Shown here piece after piece: positions 49,151 to 60,848 of a stretch of 64,000 nt of DNA (its first letter is position 1; every line of letters starts with the position of its first letter). Position numbers and translations under genes: made by a program. The stretch is from Flaccisagitta enflata (lineage: Eukaryota; Chaetognatha; Sagittoidea; Aphragmophora). A model generated the notes under the pieces. That model worked only from the letters and a program-made list of their open reading frames with translations. It made no database searches and was not told where the DNA came from. The DNA lies in the NCBI GenBank assembly GCA_965153355.1, contig OZ231126.1, positions 32,674,001-32,738,000 on the forward strand. The letters run 5' to 3'.

Positions 49151-49431
49151 GAGAATCTGGCGACGGTTCATCCACGACTTTGGCACCAATTCTTCTTTTT
49201 TTCTCATTCCATCGCTAGATTAGAATTTATTATGCGTGTGAGGCTTGATAGATTTTTGTTCAATTCTTTCTTTTTTTCGTTTTTTCCCCAAAATTTTCCC
49301 AATTTTCCGAATTGTAAAGACGCTGTCATCGTTCTAATGAAATCCGGAGTTTCATCAAGTGTGAAATGAAAACGTGTACGTAAACACAAAACACGGGATT
49401 CAGTGCGGGAATGAGATTTTTTAAAGTTGTA

Positions 49432-50198
49432 CAGGGAGTACCACGCCAAACAGGACAAAAGAAAACGATGTATCTTTGCTTCTAGAAATGGTAGAATGAT
49501 TCTGTAAACAGGTTCAGAAAGCTCTTAAAAAACGATTTTTATATCTGTATTTTGCCAAAGGCTCAATAAGAAAACTGAATCCCTTTGTATTGTTTAAAGC
49601 AAAGTATAGTTTTTGCTTTTAGTTTTTGCTTGTTTTGTTGTTTATTGACAAGCATCTTTTTATCCTACTCTCATTTCCAAACAAATGGTGCTACAATCCT
49701 GGCAATGGTCTTGAATTAAAGATATTGTGAGGTAGAATCATACCTCTGCAAAAAATGAGAAAATTGTACAATATTAGTTAGGTCCAGAGACTTTTTTGTA
49801 AGTTTCATTACAAAAAAGTTTTATGTGCATTGATAAAAATTTCAATAACTATATTGAATGATACAATTTTGACAAAGGTCATGAGGGAATCCCAATCTTC
49901 AGTGTCCTAGCGTAACTGACAAACATTTCTGACCATTTTTTGTCATCTATATGTGAATATGACTTGAAAAATCTAAGGAAAAACCTTGAATTTGGATAGA
50001 AATTAGCATTTTTTGCTAAAAAAAGGCATTTTTTCATGGTTTTGCTGAGGATATATGTTAACCATGACTAGCAAAAGTCTGTATCATTCAAAAATCGTCT
50101 GAAGTTATCTTTTAGAAACAGTTTTCAGAAATGATTTTGCACTTCTAGAAGCAAAAATACATCGTTTTCTTTTGTCCTGTTTGATGTGATACACCCTG
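49432..50198. mobile_element. MITE with inverted arms, TA-flanked, 767 bp
   Basis: The ends CAGGGAGTACCACGCCAAAC and the complement of GTTTGATGTGATACACCCTG are flanked by TA. The inner arms (AGGACAAAAGAAAACGATGT, TTGCTTCTAGAA) are also inverted. It is related by its CAGGG.GTA ends to the element at 6499-7484. Confidence 0.85.
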
Positions 50199-51339
50199 TA
50201 CGTATACAAGATTTTTTCTAGATACTGACGCGATGGTTATTGGACACAAATCTGTCTTTCTGACGATCAGTCAGTCGGTCATGCTTTTCTTGTTGCAGCA
50301 ATCAGATTCAAGCGTTATAAAAAACGGCTTTTGTTTTCTCAGCCATCATGTCCATAGATGCTTTAAGTCAACGAATCTATCCAAACAGAGTGATCTAGAT
50401 ACTTTAAATATTCTTTGTGGTAATTAGTCATTACTAATGACTATATGAATCAACAATAAACTATATGAATTCAGTTTTTGAGGTATTTTACTTTAGGCAA
50501 TGTAATCTATGAATTCATATTTTTCTAAATCGATTTGCAATTCCGTCAGCAATCGCTTTTTTACCGTTTCCACAGATTGTTGAATTACCATTCGAACAAT
50601 TTCAGACTTATGACTCAAACTTATCCTTTTCATTCCTTATCCATTCTTTCCAATGTCTCATTTTCCATTGTTTTTCCTTTTTTTACGTGATTCGTTTTCA
50701 TTCACATCTTGTGTTTTTTTCTTTTTCTTCTTCTTCCTTTCTCCTCACTTCCCTCTTTCCATTTTTCATAATTCTATGACTTAAAGAGAAGAGGAAAAGA
50801 GGTGGCAGACATATTCTATAGAAATCTTTATGTTTTTATCTTCGTTGAACAAATGTTTTCTTACAAGTTTAAAAGATAATACATCTCGGCGGAATGCCTC
50901 GGACAGATTGATAGAATCCACTTGAATGTCCAAACTACATCCATTTCTTCTTGTCTGTCCAAACTACATCCATTTCTTCTTGTCTGTCAAAACTTATGAG
51001 GGATTATTCATGAGCTGGATGGAGTTAAAGCTAGATTTATGGCGGATCTAATGTGTTTGAATGCGCAAACACGTGTATATCTATTTCAGTTTGATTTGTA
51101 TATGCAAATTACCGTCCTTTTTAATGCCATCCAAAAATCTGTTTGCCGTCTTTTATTTTTTCCCTCTTTTTATTTCTGTCTCTAACAGGTTGTCGTTTAC
51201 GTTATTTGCCATTTCACTTGATTTTTATCTTCTATTCATCTTTTGCAATAACTATCTCACCCTCTTTCTCTCTCTATCACTGCTGGTATCTGTCACGGAG
51301 TTTTCATCCGCCTGTCTGTCTGTACCTCTCTCTCACATT
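50199..51339. other. nothing recognised apart from a ~29-bp tandem duplication
   Basis: TCCAAACTACATCCATTTCT... is duplicated at about 50928-50985. Otherwise AT-rich sequence without features. Confidence 0.4.
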
Positions 51340-51340
51340 A

Positions 51341-51384
<44 letters not shown>
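51340..51384. repeat. (TCTG)n microsatellite
   Basis: Short TCTG array with one TTTG variant. (CT)n arrays follow at 51783-51820 and about 51968-52006. Confidence 0.9.
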
Positions 51385-51777
51385 GCAGAAAATTATTGAT
51401 CATAATAACACTATCCCGACAGAGATATCTGCTGATCTGTGCCTGAAGATAACTATCCTGAGGAGCGAAAAGTTTTTAAGATTATGCCTCTCACGGAAAT
51501 AAACAGATGTGCCACTACGGCAATGAACCATGGATGAGCCATTTTGGCAATGACTGGACCAACAAGCGCTTCCCTCGAATGAAAGCTGCTGCTCCTGAAT
51601 TCCATGTTAATAAGGTTCAAGTTGAAAATTTATAATGTTTCAACTACAAAATGAATCTACACCTAGGCGACCTTTCGGATCGGAATAACCCGCGGCGCAT
51701 GCGCCATGAAACATTATGAAATTTTGTGGAATGCGCGCTTACAAATGGTTGACATTACTATTGTGCGTTAAAACATT

Positions 51778-51823
<46 letters not shown>

Positions 51824-51973
51824 CCCATTTGCCTCCATTTTGCCTTGTCCTCATTTGGCACATGGTTGTTGGCTTGAGAGCACTGCCAGTTATGTTACCA
51901 AGCAGCCAACCAAGCACCAGATGCGTCTTCTGCTTTTTTGAAATCGATTTATTCCTTTTTCCTTTTCTCTCTT

Positions 51974-52012
<39 letters not shown>

Positions 52013-52502
52013 AGAATCGAACGCAAAATGGCAACTTTTTTGCCCGTCGGTGCGTGGCACGTCTGTTTGTTTGTGTCTTGGCGCGTGTGTGTATGTAGAT
52101 CCACCTGCGCACCAGCGCCTTATCTAAGGTGAGTGCGCGTTCGTGTGCTTATGTGTTTGTGGATGTGCAATTGTGTCTCTGTGTGCAGGCTCAGTACCAT
52201 TACCGTTTTCCATTTGTTACGAAACAAGTTGTTAAACCAAGATTGCGCATTTGACTTCAGGATGGTGCTTTCATTTCTGTTTTTGAGGTCATTTTCCCCT
52301 TATTTCTCCTCATTTCTTTTCTCTTTGCCTAAGATTTCATTACGTTTTATTTTTCTTTTAACGAGATTGCTCCATCAAGTTCAAGATGTGGTCGCGACAG
52401 CTTGAAAAAAAGAGAAGAGAAGGGTAGGAAATCCATTTTCTCATTTCCGAGCTGAGAATGAAGCTGAAGCGGCGACTTTCTCTTTCGCTTTCATTTCTTT
52501 AA

Positions 52503-52560
52503 AGTCGCGGGTACGCCACTTGATAAGCCGCGGTGTTTGTCGGTTAATCGGTCTGTCGAA
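52503..52560 (+). repeat. hairpin module, degenerate copy
   Basis: AGTCGCGGGTACGCCACT, spacer TGATAAGCCGCGGTGTTTGTC, short GGTTAATCGGTCTGTC tract. Confidence 0.55.
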
Positions 52561-53570
52561 CCGTTGTCGTTGACTCCTTGTTTTTACTTTGAACAGCTCT
52601 CGGCTTTGATACAATTTTCGTTTTCACCGTTTTCAAGTCTGCATAAATCTAAGATGTCTTACACGTCTTACATGAACAGTTGAATACTCACTGGCATGAC
52701 ATAAGGAGCTTTAACATCTGCTGCCATTATTGTTATCCCACGTGGAAATTCCGGCTTTGTGTTCAGTCTCGTTGGATAATTTCTTCCGTTTTAGATGAAG
52801 AATTTTCTGCGTAGGTGTTGTACTTGTGCCAGATACACGGCCGATAAGTAATCGCTTGCGGGTGGGCAGGGGCAGTAATGACGGTGGGCAGGGACAGTAA
52901 GTGGCAGGGCGCGGGCTGTTATGTGGTTGGGCCAGGGCAGTAAAACCTATGAATCACTAATTCAGTCGATTTCGCATCATCCAAAATATCGCTTTACCAA
53001 CCAACCATCATACCAAGGGACACACCATCTTTTAGAGTCGCTTAGCAAGCGGCTAAATCGTCTTGCTTTGAAAGTTGGTTGGTCCTCTTGTTCAAATTCA
53101 ATGACTATGTAAGGAGTTCTATTCTTTCAATCTGCGTGGCTGGTGCCGTCAAGGGAGAAATACTCGAAGATTCCACAAGGCCAATAGCGCGTAAATTGCT
53201 TCACGCCATTACATTTCAACGAAGATATCTCTTACAATTGTAATCTTCAGCAATTCCATAGTGAATTCCTCAACAACTCTGTTACAATTGATGGTCGTCT
53301 TTCCCTTGAAAGACTGCAAGGCATCGAAAGGTTTATGTGTCAGTTTGCGTTTGTGTCTGTGTCTGCCTTTGTGTTTGTGTTCCTGGTTAAGATCCATTTT
53401 TCTCCATATTATTCTAGTTACCGATCATCCGTCTGCATTCTCCCTTTCTTCCTTTTCTCCTTCCTTTCTTTCATTCACTCACTCGCTCTCTCGTTTCTTT
53501 TTCCTTGCGTGGGAGGGCGACAGACGACCAAATATCTGAAAACGGATATTCGACATTCTTGGGCGGGGAA

Positions 53571-53710
53571 TTCTCACCAGTGGGAAGGATTTTTTTCTCA
53601 CCAGTGGGATGAAGTGAAATTCTCACCAGTGGGATAAAAAATATTGGTAGGAAAAAAATATTTCCCACTGGTGAGAATTTTTAAGAAAAAAAATTCTCAC
53701 TAGTGGGAAG
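53571..53710. repeat. cluster of 15-bp motif TTCTCACCAGTGGGA in both orientations
   Basis: Forward copies at 53571, 53595, 53620 and 53694 (one with a substitution), reverse copy at 53663. Each motif is itself an imperfect palindrome centred on CACCAGTG. A second cluster lies at 55428-55575. Confidence 0.85.
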
Positions 53711-53998
53711 AAAAAGGAGGAAATGGAGGGAGGGGGAGGAATGGGGATGAAGAGGGAGGAAAGGGCCTATTTTCAATGCTTTTAGGTCAGGATTTGAGTT
53801 CAAAAGCATGAAGATGAGATCCAAGGGCAGGATCAAATCTTATATGTTTTATTTTGGGTTGCAGTGAGGGATTTGTAAAAGACGAAAGTATATGCATATA
53901 AATGTTTTAACCTTTTCAAAACAAACATTAGCCAATACCAGTCACGGACGGGTAGGCAGGGGTGGAAATGCCTATTTTTACACTTGATGACCCTTGAC

Positions 53999-54198
53999 TA
54001 AGGCCTTGCGGGTTTGGCCGTGAGAAGGCCGAGGCTCGGTTTTGAGGCCAAACCCCAATTCGGTTTTGCTTACAAAACCGACCTTGTTTTCTAGGAGTTT
54101 TTTACTTCTATATCATTCTTTCATTCTTCCACTCATCAAACTATTTTTGGTTTTTTTTTCTCATCTGTCTGTCTCTCTCTCCCTCTCCCTCCCTCTTC

Positions 54199-54232
<34 letters not shown>

Positions 54233-54239
54233 TCTCTCG

Positions 54240-54272
<33 letters not shown>

Positions 54273-54543
54273 ATTTATTTCTTTGTTTTATTTCTTATTA
54301 TGTTGTTCAAACTAATTCTTTTTTCCTTCTTGCTCATATTTTTTGTTGTCTCACTATGTCTGTGTCTGTGTGTTTAGTTTCTCTTGTTTTTTTTCTCTCC
54401 CTTTTCTCTCATTTCGTTTTTCTATCTTTTTCTTACTTTATTTATAAAACCGGTATAAACCCGACATAAACCCGAGGAAAGGTTTTGGGGTATTCCGAAC
54501 CCGAACCGAAACCGAGGAAAAAAACGCCATACGCAAGGCCTTA
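53999..54543. mobile_element. non-autonomous hAT-like element with perfect 8-bp target duplication
   Basis: The ends TAAGGCCTTGCG and CGCAAGGCCTTA are exact complements, flanked by the direct octamer CCCTTGAC at 53991-53998 and 54544-54551. The 545-bp interior holds CT repeats and AACCG/CCGAACC-type sequence, no transposase. Confidence 0.88.
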
Positions 54544-54547
54544 CCCT

Positions 54548-54972
54548 TGACAGACCAACAGACGGACCAATGAACCAACAAACAAAAGAACAAAGCCTCT
54601 TAAAGAGGCAATAGTATGAACTAAAAAACTGTAGATGTAGCCGCTGTTTCAGTGAAAATTTTAACTTTACCTAGTGGCTTAAATGATATATAGGTTCTAC
54701 CAGTGTGTGATTTTAGATTTTGATTTTGGGTCCTGGAAATGGATCTTTAGATTGGAATAGTGGCATCAAGGCTGAGACAAATGACAATTGGGAAACAGAC
54801 TGATGAACAGACCGACTAACTAATGGACACATTCTCTTATAAAGATGCGAGGAGGCGTCTAAAAATGGTGTTATAGGTGGTTGTTGATTGATTTTGACAA
54901 ATGAGTAATTGACCGATGGACAGACTGACCAACGGATGGACACAACAACTTATAGAGATGCGAGGATGCATC
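54548..54972 (-). repeat. three minus-strand hairpin/GTCC modules in a cluster
   Basis: Read on the minus strand: (a) 54972-54911, GATGCATCCTCGCATC, CTATAAGTTGTTGTGTC, CATCCGTTGGTCAGTC; (b) 54860-54788, AGACGCCTCCTCGCATCT, TTATAAGAGAATGTGTC, CATTAGTTAGTCGGTC; (c) 54610-54548, TGCCTCTTTAAGAGGC, TTTGTTC, then TTGGTTCATTGGTCCGTC. Copies (a) and (b) are very like the 24948 copy. Confidence 0.7.
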
Positions 54973-55100
54973 ATAAAACTTAATAAAGCCAGTTAGGGTG
55001 ATATATCTACCAGGATAGATATTGTATGAATACAATTAATTCAAAACAATAAACTAACATAAAACATATGCTTTGTTGCAAATTAAATTCACCATTTTGA

Positions 55101-55290
55101 TCGCGACTCTACACCTCACTATGTCGGTCTATCAGTCATTCGATAGGTCATTCTGTCGGTCCCTTTTTTACTTTTTCGGCGTGTTTGAGCTTTTTGAGCA
55201 TACAGATCCTGCCCAGATGACCCAGTGACCTTCTCCAGCACTGCTACTACCCACCCGCACGTGACTAGGCTAGCCATATATCCGGCTTAA
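55101..55290 (+). repeat. hairpin module relative with extended homology
   Basis: TCGCGACTCTACACCTCACTATGTC followed by GGTCTATCAGTC. The next ~130 bp (TACTTTTTCGGCG...TATCCGGC) parallels 32825-32945. The hairpin's left half is lost. Confidence 0.65.
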
Positions 55291-55427
55291 TTTGTTCTAT
55301 AGGAGGGGGCATTTGATATCATTTTTTTGTTGTTTTTCTCTCTGTCTATTGTCTGTCTGTATCTCTCTCTCTCTCTCTCTCACTCTTTCACTCTCTCATT
55401 CTTCCTTTTTCTCTTTCCTTTTTTCTT

Positions 55428-55575
55428 TTCCCACTGGTGGGAATTTGATTCTTCCCACTGGTGAGAATATGTTTTAAAAAAAAATTCTCACCAGTAGGAT
55501 GATTTTTTCATCCCACTGGTGAGAATTTTTTTTTTAATAAATTCTCACCAGTTCGATTCTCCCACTGGTGATACC
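55428..55575. repeat. second cluster of the TTCTCACCAGTGGGA motif
   Basis: About six copies in alternating orientation (CCCACTGGTG and CACCAGT), separated by A/T-rich spacers. Confidence 0.85.
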
Positions 55576-55739
55576 CACCCATTTTGGGCAGATTTCTGCC
55601 ATTGCAAAGTCACACTCCACCAGGCCGAAGTAAATTGTGAACTTACGATCATCTCAAAGCCCTCTATCTCTTTTTGGGTAACTTTTGTTTGTCTGTTAAA
55701 TCTTTTTTATCAGATGATCTGGCTCTGTCTATATCTGTC

Positions 55740-55744
55740 TGTCG

Positions 55745-55780
<36 letters not shown>

Positions 55781-55790
55781 GACTGGCTGT
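55740..55790. repeat. (TCTG)n microsatellite
   Basis: About eleven TCTG units with one TCGG. Confidence 0.95.
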
Positions 55791-56338
55791 CTATGTCCCA
55801 ATTCAATGTGTCTTTTGGCCAGTGGCTTATTTGAAAAAAAAAACTCTCTTTGTGAGATTCTTTCTTGGACTGATGGACTGACTCCATGGAGAGCGCGCTA
55901 ATAATAAGACCGCATATCAGATGCAGAACGATTTAATGTATGAATAGAGGAGGAACCACCTTCTCATTGGCCCACCGATACATTTTCTCACGGAGACTTA
56001 AGTTATGAAGGGGGGAGAACAAAAAAAACTCTAATATTTTTTGGGTATATATCGACTCCTGACTATTATTTACGTAGTATACCGTCGCATTTAACGTCTT
56101 CCCGATCTTGTTCATTTGTTTGCATTTTTGGTCTTTCTAGCGTGGCATCCTCTATAGCAATCTTTCAGAATAGCTGAAACAAATGAACAATCACCTTGCA
56201 ATTGTCCCAACTCGATCGACCAACGCTGCTACACTATTAATGTTTTGGCTTCTTAGTTAATGTTCACTAACACTAATGAAACCAATACCCAGTGAAAACA
56301 ACTGTGTATCTAACATATGCTGAACATATGCGTGTTGC

Positions 56339-57105
56339 CCACCTGGGTCTACGTTTACAAGAGGACCACACTTGACAAAATGTTGATTTGATTGTTGATT
56401 TAGGGTAAGGGGTTGGGGGTAGTTTGGGTAGAGGGTGGGGGTTTAGTAGGGTAGGGGTAGGGTGAGTTTAGGGCAGGGGGAGCGAGGGGTAGTGACTTAG
56501 GGTAGGGGTGAGAGGGTGGGTAGTTGTGTAGGGGTGAGTAGGGGGGATGAGCTAGGGGTAGGGGTGAGTTTAGGGGTGGGTTTAGGGTAGAAGTTTAGGT
56601 GTAGTGATTAGGGTAGTGAGATTTAGGTGGAAGTGAGTTTAGGGTAGGGTGAGTTTAGGGTAGTGGGCTAGGGGCAGTGAGTTAGGTAGTGAGTTTAGGT
56701 AGTGAGTTAGGGTAGTGAGTAAGGTAGTGAGGAGGGCAGGGTGAGGCTAGGGTAGGGTGAGGTAGGGGTAGGGGAGTTAGGGGTAGGGTGAGGTTAGGTA
56801 GGGTGGAGGTTAGAGGTAGGGGTAGCAGGCTGGAACCGTGAGTTTAGGGCAGGGGTGAGTTGGGTAGGGAGTTTAGGTAGGGTGTTTAGGGTAGTGAGTT
56901 TAGGCAGGGGTGAGTTTAGGTAGGGGTGAGTTTAGGGGTAGGGGTGAGTTTAGGGGTAGCGGTGAGTTTAGGGGTAGCGGCGAGTTTAGGGGTAGGGGTG
57001 AGTTTAGGGGTAGGGATGAGTTTAGGGGTAGGGATGAGTTAAGGTTACAGGTGCCAAAAAAAGTGTGGTCCTCTTGTAAACGTTTGCCCAGACCTGTACT
57101 CTTAG
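56339..57105. mobile_element. inverted-repeat element with TTTAGGG-rich minisatellite core
   Basis: Left arm CGTTTACAAGAGGACCACAC (about 56352) and right arm complement GTGTGGTCCTCTTGTAAACG (about 57072-57091), extended outward by CCTGGGTCT / GCCCAGACC. They enclose about 650 bp of degenerate ~18-bp units GAGTTTAGGGGTAGGGGT. The core resembles interstitial telomere-like DNA, but the units are not a clean telomere repeat. Confidence 0.75.
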
Positions 57106-60027
57106 TTTGCCGTCGATATGGCCATATTCATCTTTTCTGTAAAATGTTTCTTCTGCATATTTAATTTATTCATGTACCATCCTAACAAACTCGATGCGTC
57201 ATCTGCGTGATATCAGAAGAGGCGTAATGGACCGACAGACAGACAGATCATGGTCTAACAGGACAAAAGTCGGCCCCGGGGAATAATTGTGAAAATGCAT
57301 GACTGACAGACTGACTGACAGGCAGACTGAATGGATGCATGTTCAGATATAATCCAGATATAATCCAGTCGCGGACGGTTGGGTAGGAGCAGTAATGCCA
57401 AAACCGCTCGGAATTAGAAAAAAAATCTTAATTTATAGAATCATATCATCCGTCTGAGGAATAAGACTTTCTAGCTCTAAGTTTGGAGGGGTCAAAAGGG
57501 CGAGTCCGGGGACCCCTATGAAGTTGGGTCTTGAAATGTGCGTAATACTTTGGGGAACACTAATCCAGGCTTGCTTGACCCAATATCAGGTGCGTGTTCG
57601 AATGTCTCAAAAAAAAGTGCCCAAAATGGCCGTTTTTGGCGTTTTTTTGCCCAAAAACCATCTTAAACTTGGAGTAGAGCCATGAAATTTTACATGCACA
57701 TGTATTAGACCCTAATTGAGCTGCATGTAAAAAATTATGAGGCTGTGAAAATTTTAAGGTACCTAAAATTTGAAAACTGTTTTTCGCAATTTTCTAAACA
57801 AAAAAATTTCACCCCCCTAAAAGTTGACCGATTTGGACAAAATTTTTACTGAGGTATTTCACATTATGGACTACCTCCATGTAAAATTTCATCAAAATCG
57901 GAGCACTTGAAGTACCAAAAATTGCCTTCGAAAATCCAAAATTCTTAAAAAAATACCCAAAAATCGTCTTTAAGCCTGAGACATTGCCATGATATGGCAG
58001 GCACCTATTATAGTGGGCTGAAATTCTTTTAGGGGACTCTTGGTGATGCCAAAAATCAGGCCCTGAGAGCCTTTTTTGGGTGACAAATAACAATTTAATG
58101 AAGACCGTAAAACCAAAAATCGCAATGGCAAATTTTACCTCTTTTCAACCTGTAACCTAAAAAAGTTGAAAATGGCCCTGAAATTTCAAATGCACATGTA
58201 TAAGACCCTACTGAAGCTTTTTTGTAAACAAATAAAAGTTTTGAAAATTTTATGGTACCACTTGAAAACGTTTATTTTCATGATTTTCTAAACAAAAAAA
58301 TTTGTTACCCCTAAAGTTGACTGATTTGGACAAAATTTTTACTGGAGGTATTTCACATTATGGACTACCTCCATGTAAAATTTCATCAAAATCGGAGCAC
58401 TTGAAGTACCAAAAATTGCCTTAAAATCCAAAATTCTTGAAAAAATACCCAAAAATTCTTTGAGCCTGAGACATTGCCATGATATGCAGGCATCTATAAA
58501 CCATGGGCTGAAATTCCTTTTAGGGGAGCAGATACTCAAAAATTTGGTGGCCCTGAGAGCCTTTTTTGGGTGTCAAATAACAATTCAATGAAGACCGTAA
58601 AACCAAAAATCGCGAAAATGGCCAATTTTAGGCCTCTTTTCAACCTGTAACCTAAAAAAAAGTTGAAAAATGGCCCTGAAATTTCAAATGCACATGTATA
58701 AGACCCTACTGAAGCTTTTTTGTAAATAAATAAAAGTTTTTGAAAATTTTATGGTACCTTAATTTTGAAAAGGCTATTTTCATGATTTTTAAACGAAAAA
58801 ATTCTACTTCTAAAAGATGACTGATTTTAACAAAATTTTACTGAGGTATTTCACATTATGGACTACCTCCATGTAAAATTTCATCAAAATCAGAGCATTG
58901 AAGTACCAAAAATTGCCTTAAAATCCAAAATTCTAAAACCTAAAATTGTCTTTGCCTGAGACATTATGATATGGCAGAACTATAAACCATGGGCTGAAAT
59001 TTCTTTAGGGGACTCTTGGTGATGCCTCAAAATTTGGTGACCCTGAGAGCCTTGGTGTCAAATACAATTTATTGAAGACCATAAAACAAAAATGAAGCTA
59101 TTAATTTTAGCCTTTACCCCAAAAAAAGTTAAAATGGCCTTAAATTTAAATGCACATGTATAAGACCCTACTGAAGCTTTTTTGTAAACAATTAAAAGTT
59201 TTTGAAAATTTTATGGTACCTTAATTTTGAAAAAAGATTTCGCATTTTAAAAAAAAAAAGGTTACAAAGTTGACCAGACAAATTTTTACTGGAGGTATTT
59301 CACATTATGGACTACCTCCATGTAAAATTTATCAAAATCGAGCACTGATGCCCAATATTGCCTTCAAAATCCAAATCTGAAAACCAAAATCGTCTTTGGG
59401 CTGAGACATTGCCATGATACAGGCACTTCATGAACCATGGGCTGAAATTCTTTAGGGGACTTCTGTGATGCCCAAAAATTTGTGACCCTGAGCCTTTTGG
59501 TAACAATTTATTGAAGACCGTAAAACCAAAAATCAGAAAATGGCCATGTCTTTTCAACCTAACCAAAAAAAGTTGAAAAATGGCCCTGAAATTTCAAATG
59601 CACATGTATAAGACCCCTGAAGCTTTTTTTGTAAACAAATAAAAGTTTTTGAAAATTTTATGGTACTACTTTGAAAAACGGCTATTTCACACTTTTAAAT
59701 GAAAAAATTTAATAACCCTAGTTGACCGATTTTGAAAAATTTACTGGGGATACTCATATCATGAATACCTCCATGTAAAATTTCATCAAAATGAGCACTT
59801 TAAGTTACCTAATAGCTCAAAATACCTGTGTTTTCACTCTTGACAATGTGGTGACTCATATAGGAACTTTTGATGCCCAGGATGAGACCTGAAAGCCTTG
59901 GGTAAATAATGATTGTGTATGCAATTACTCACCCTTCTTCACTCTCTCTCTCTCTCTCTCTTGCTCTCTCTCTTGCTCTCTCTCTTGCTCTCTCTCTCTA
60001 GTAAGTTTCTGTAGGACAACCTGTCTA

Positions 60028-60369
60028 ATGGAACCTATTCTCATAATTACAATATCAAAGACCAGAGCCAGGGCTACCAATGGGGGGGTAGCTGGGAAAA
60101 AGGAGAATTTCTTTACATATCTATATGATTCACAAAAATGCCGTTGCAAGAAATCTCAGTTTAGTGGAAGGTGTGCCTGCTGCAATAGTAAAACAAACTG
60201 CACCTCCTTTTGTGAATGTGAGAACTGTTGCAATCCATTTGCCAAAGAAGCTCAAGAACAAGTGGAGGATACTGATTCTGAAGAAGAGATGGAACAGGAG
60301 GAGTTGAAGGAACTGAACAATGGAAGCAAAATTGAGGAAGCTGATGATGATGTGTACTTATCACAATAA
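60028..60369 (+). CDS. small CXC (tesmin/TSO1-like) domain protein fragment in fold-back loop
   Basis: A 113-residue frame. Residues about 35-70 read QKCRCKKSQFSGRCACC, then NSKTNCTSFCECENCCNPF, a Cys pattern like CXC domains (CxCKKSxCSxxCxC...CxxxCxCxxCxN), which bind zinc and DNA. The position normally Cys after KKSx is Phe (TTT). The C-terminal 45 residues are acidic. It may be the last exon of a transposon protein whose N-terminal part is gone, or the start may be supplied by splicing. It is bracketed by ~65-bp direct repeats (60000-60062 and 60544-60605) and by 28-bp inverted repeats (about 60046-60074 and 60443-60472). I infer element-encoded, not host. Confidence 0.6.
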   Translation: MEPILIITISKTRARATNGGVAGKKENFFTYLYDSQKCRCKKSQFSGRCACCNSKTNCTSFCECENCCNPFAKEAQEQVEDTDSEEEMEQEELKELNNGSKIEEADDDVYLSQ

Positions 60370-60671
60370 TCAGTCTGCTGTTTGTAATGGTCCGTTTGTC
60401 CGTCTGTCTGATGGGGCCTTTTCCTGCTCCACCTCACTGCAGGCCCTGCTCTGGTCTTTGATATTGTAAAGATGTAGATCTACTTTGCTATATCACTGAT
60501 TACCAAGAGAGCAGAAGATATCATGATATCATGATATAATGATAAGTAAGTTTCCGTTGGACAATCTGTCTAATGGAGCCTATTCTCATAATTACAATAT
60601 CAAAGCGACAAGATAACGAAAGATAACAAAACAAAGATAAATAATCACGGGAATGTTCCTCCTTGGGAAAA

Positions 60672-60848
<177 letters not shown>

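Noticed and set aside
51386-51502. Candidate cadherin exon after the GCAG acceptor at 51389 (KIIDHNNTIPTEISADLCLK)
   Set aside because: Joining it in the phase required by exon 8 gives an immediate stop, and it lacks cadherin motifs.
53571-55575. CRISPR-like short repeats
   Set aside because: Orientation alternates and spacers are short and AT-rich; no cas genes.
56400-57050. True telomere end
   Set aside because: Units are irregular ~18-mers, sequence continues on both sides, and inverted arms enclose the array.
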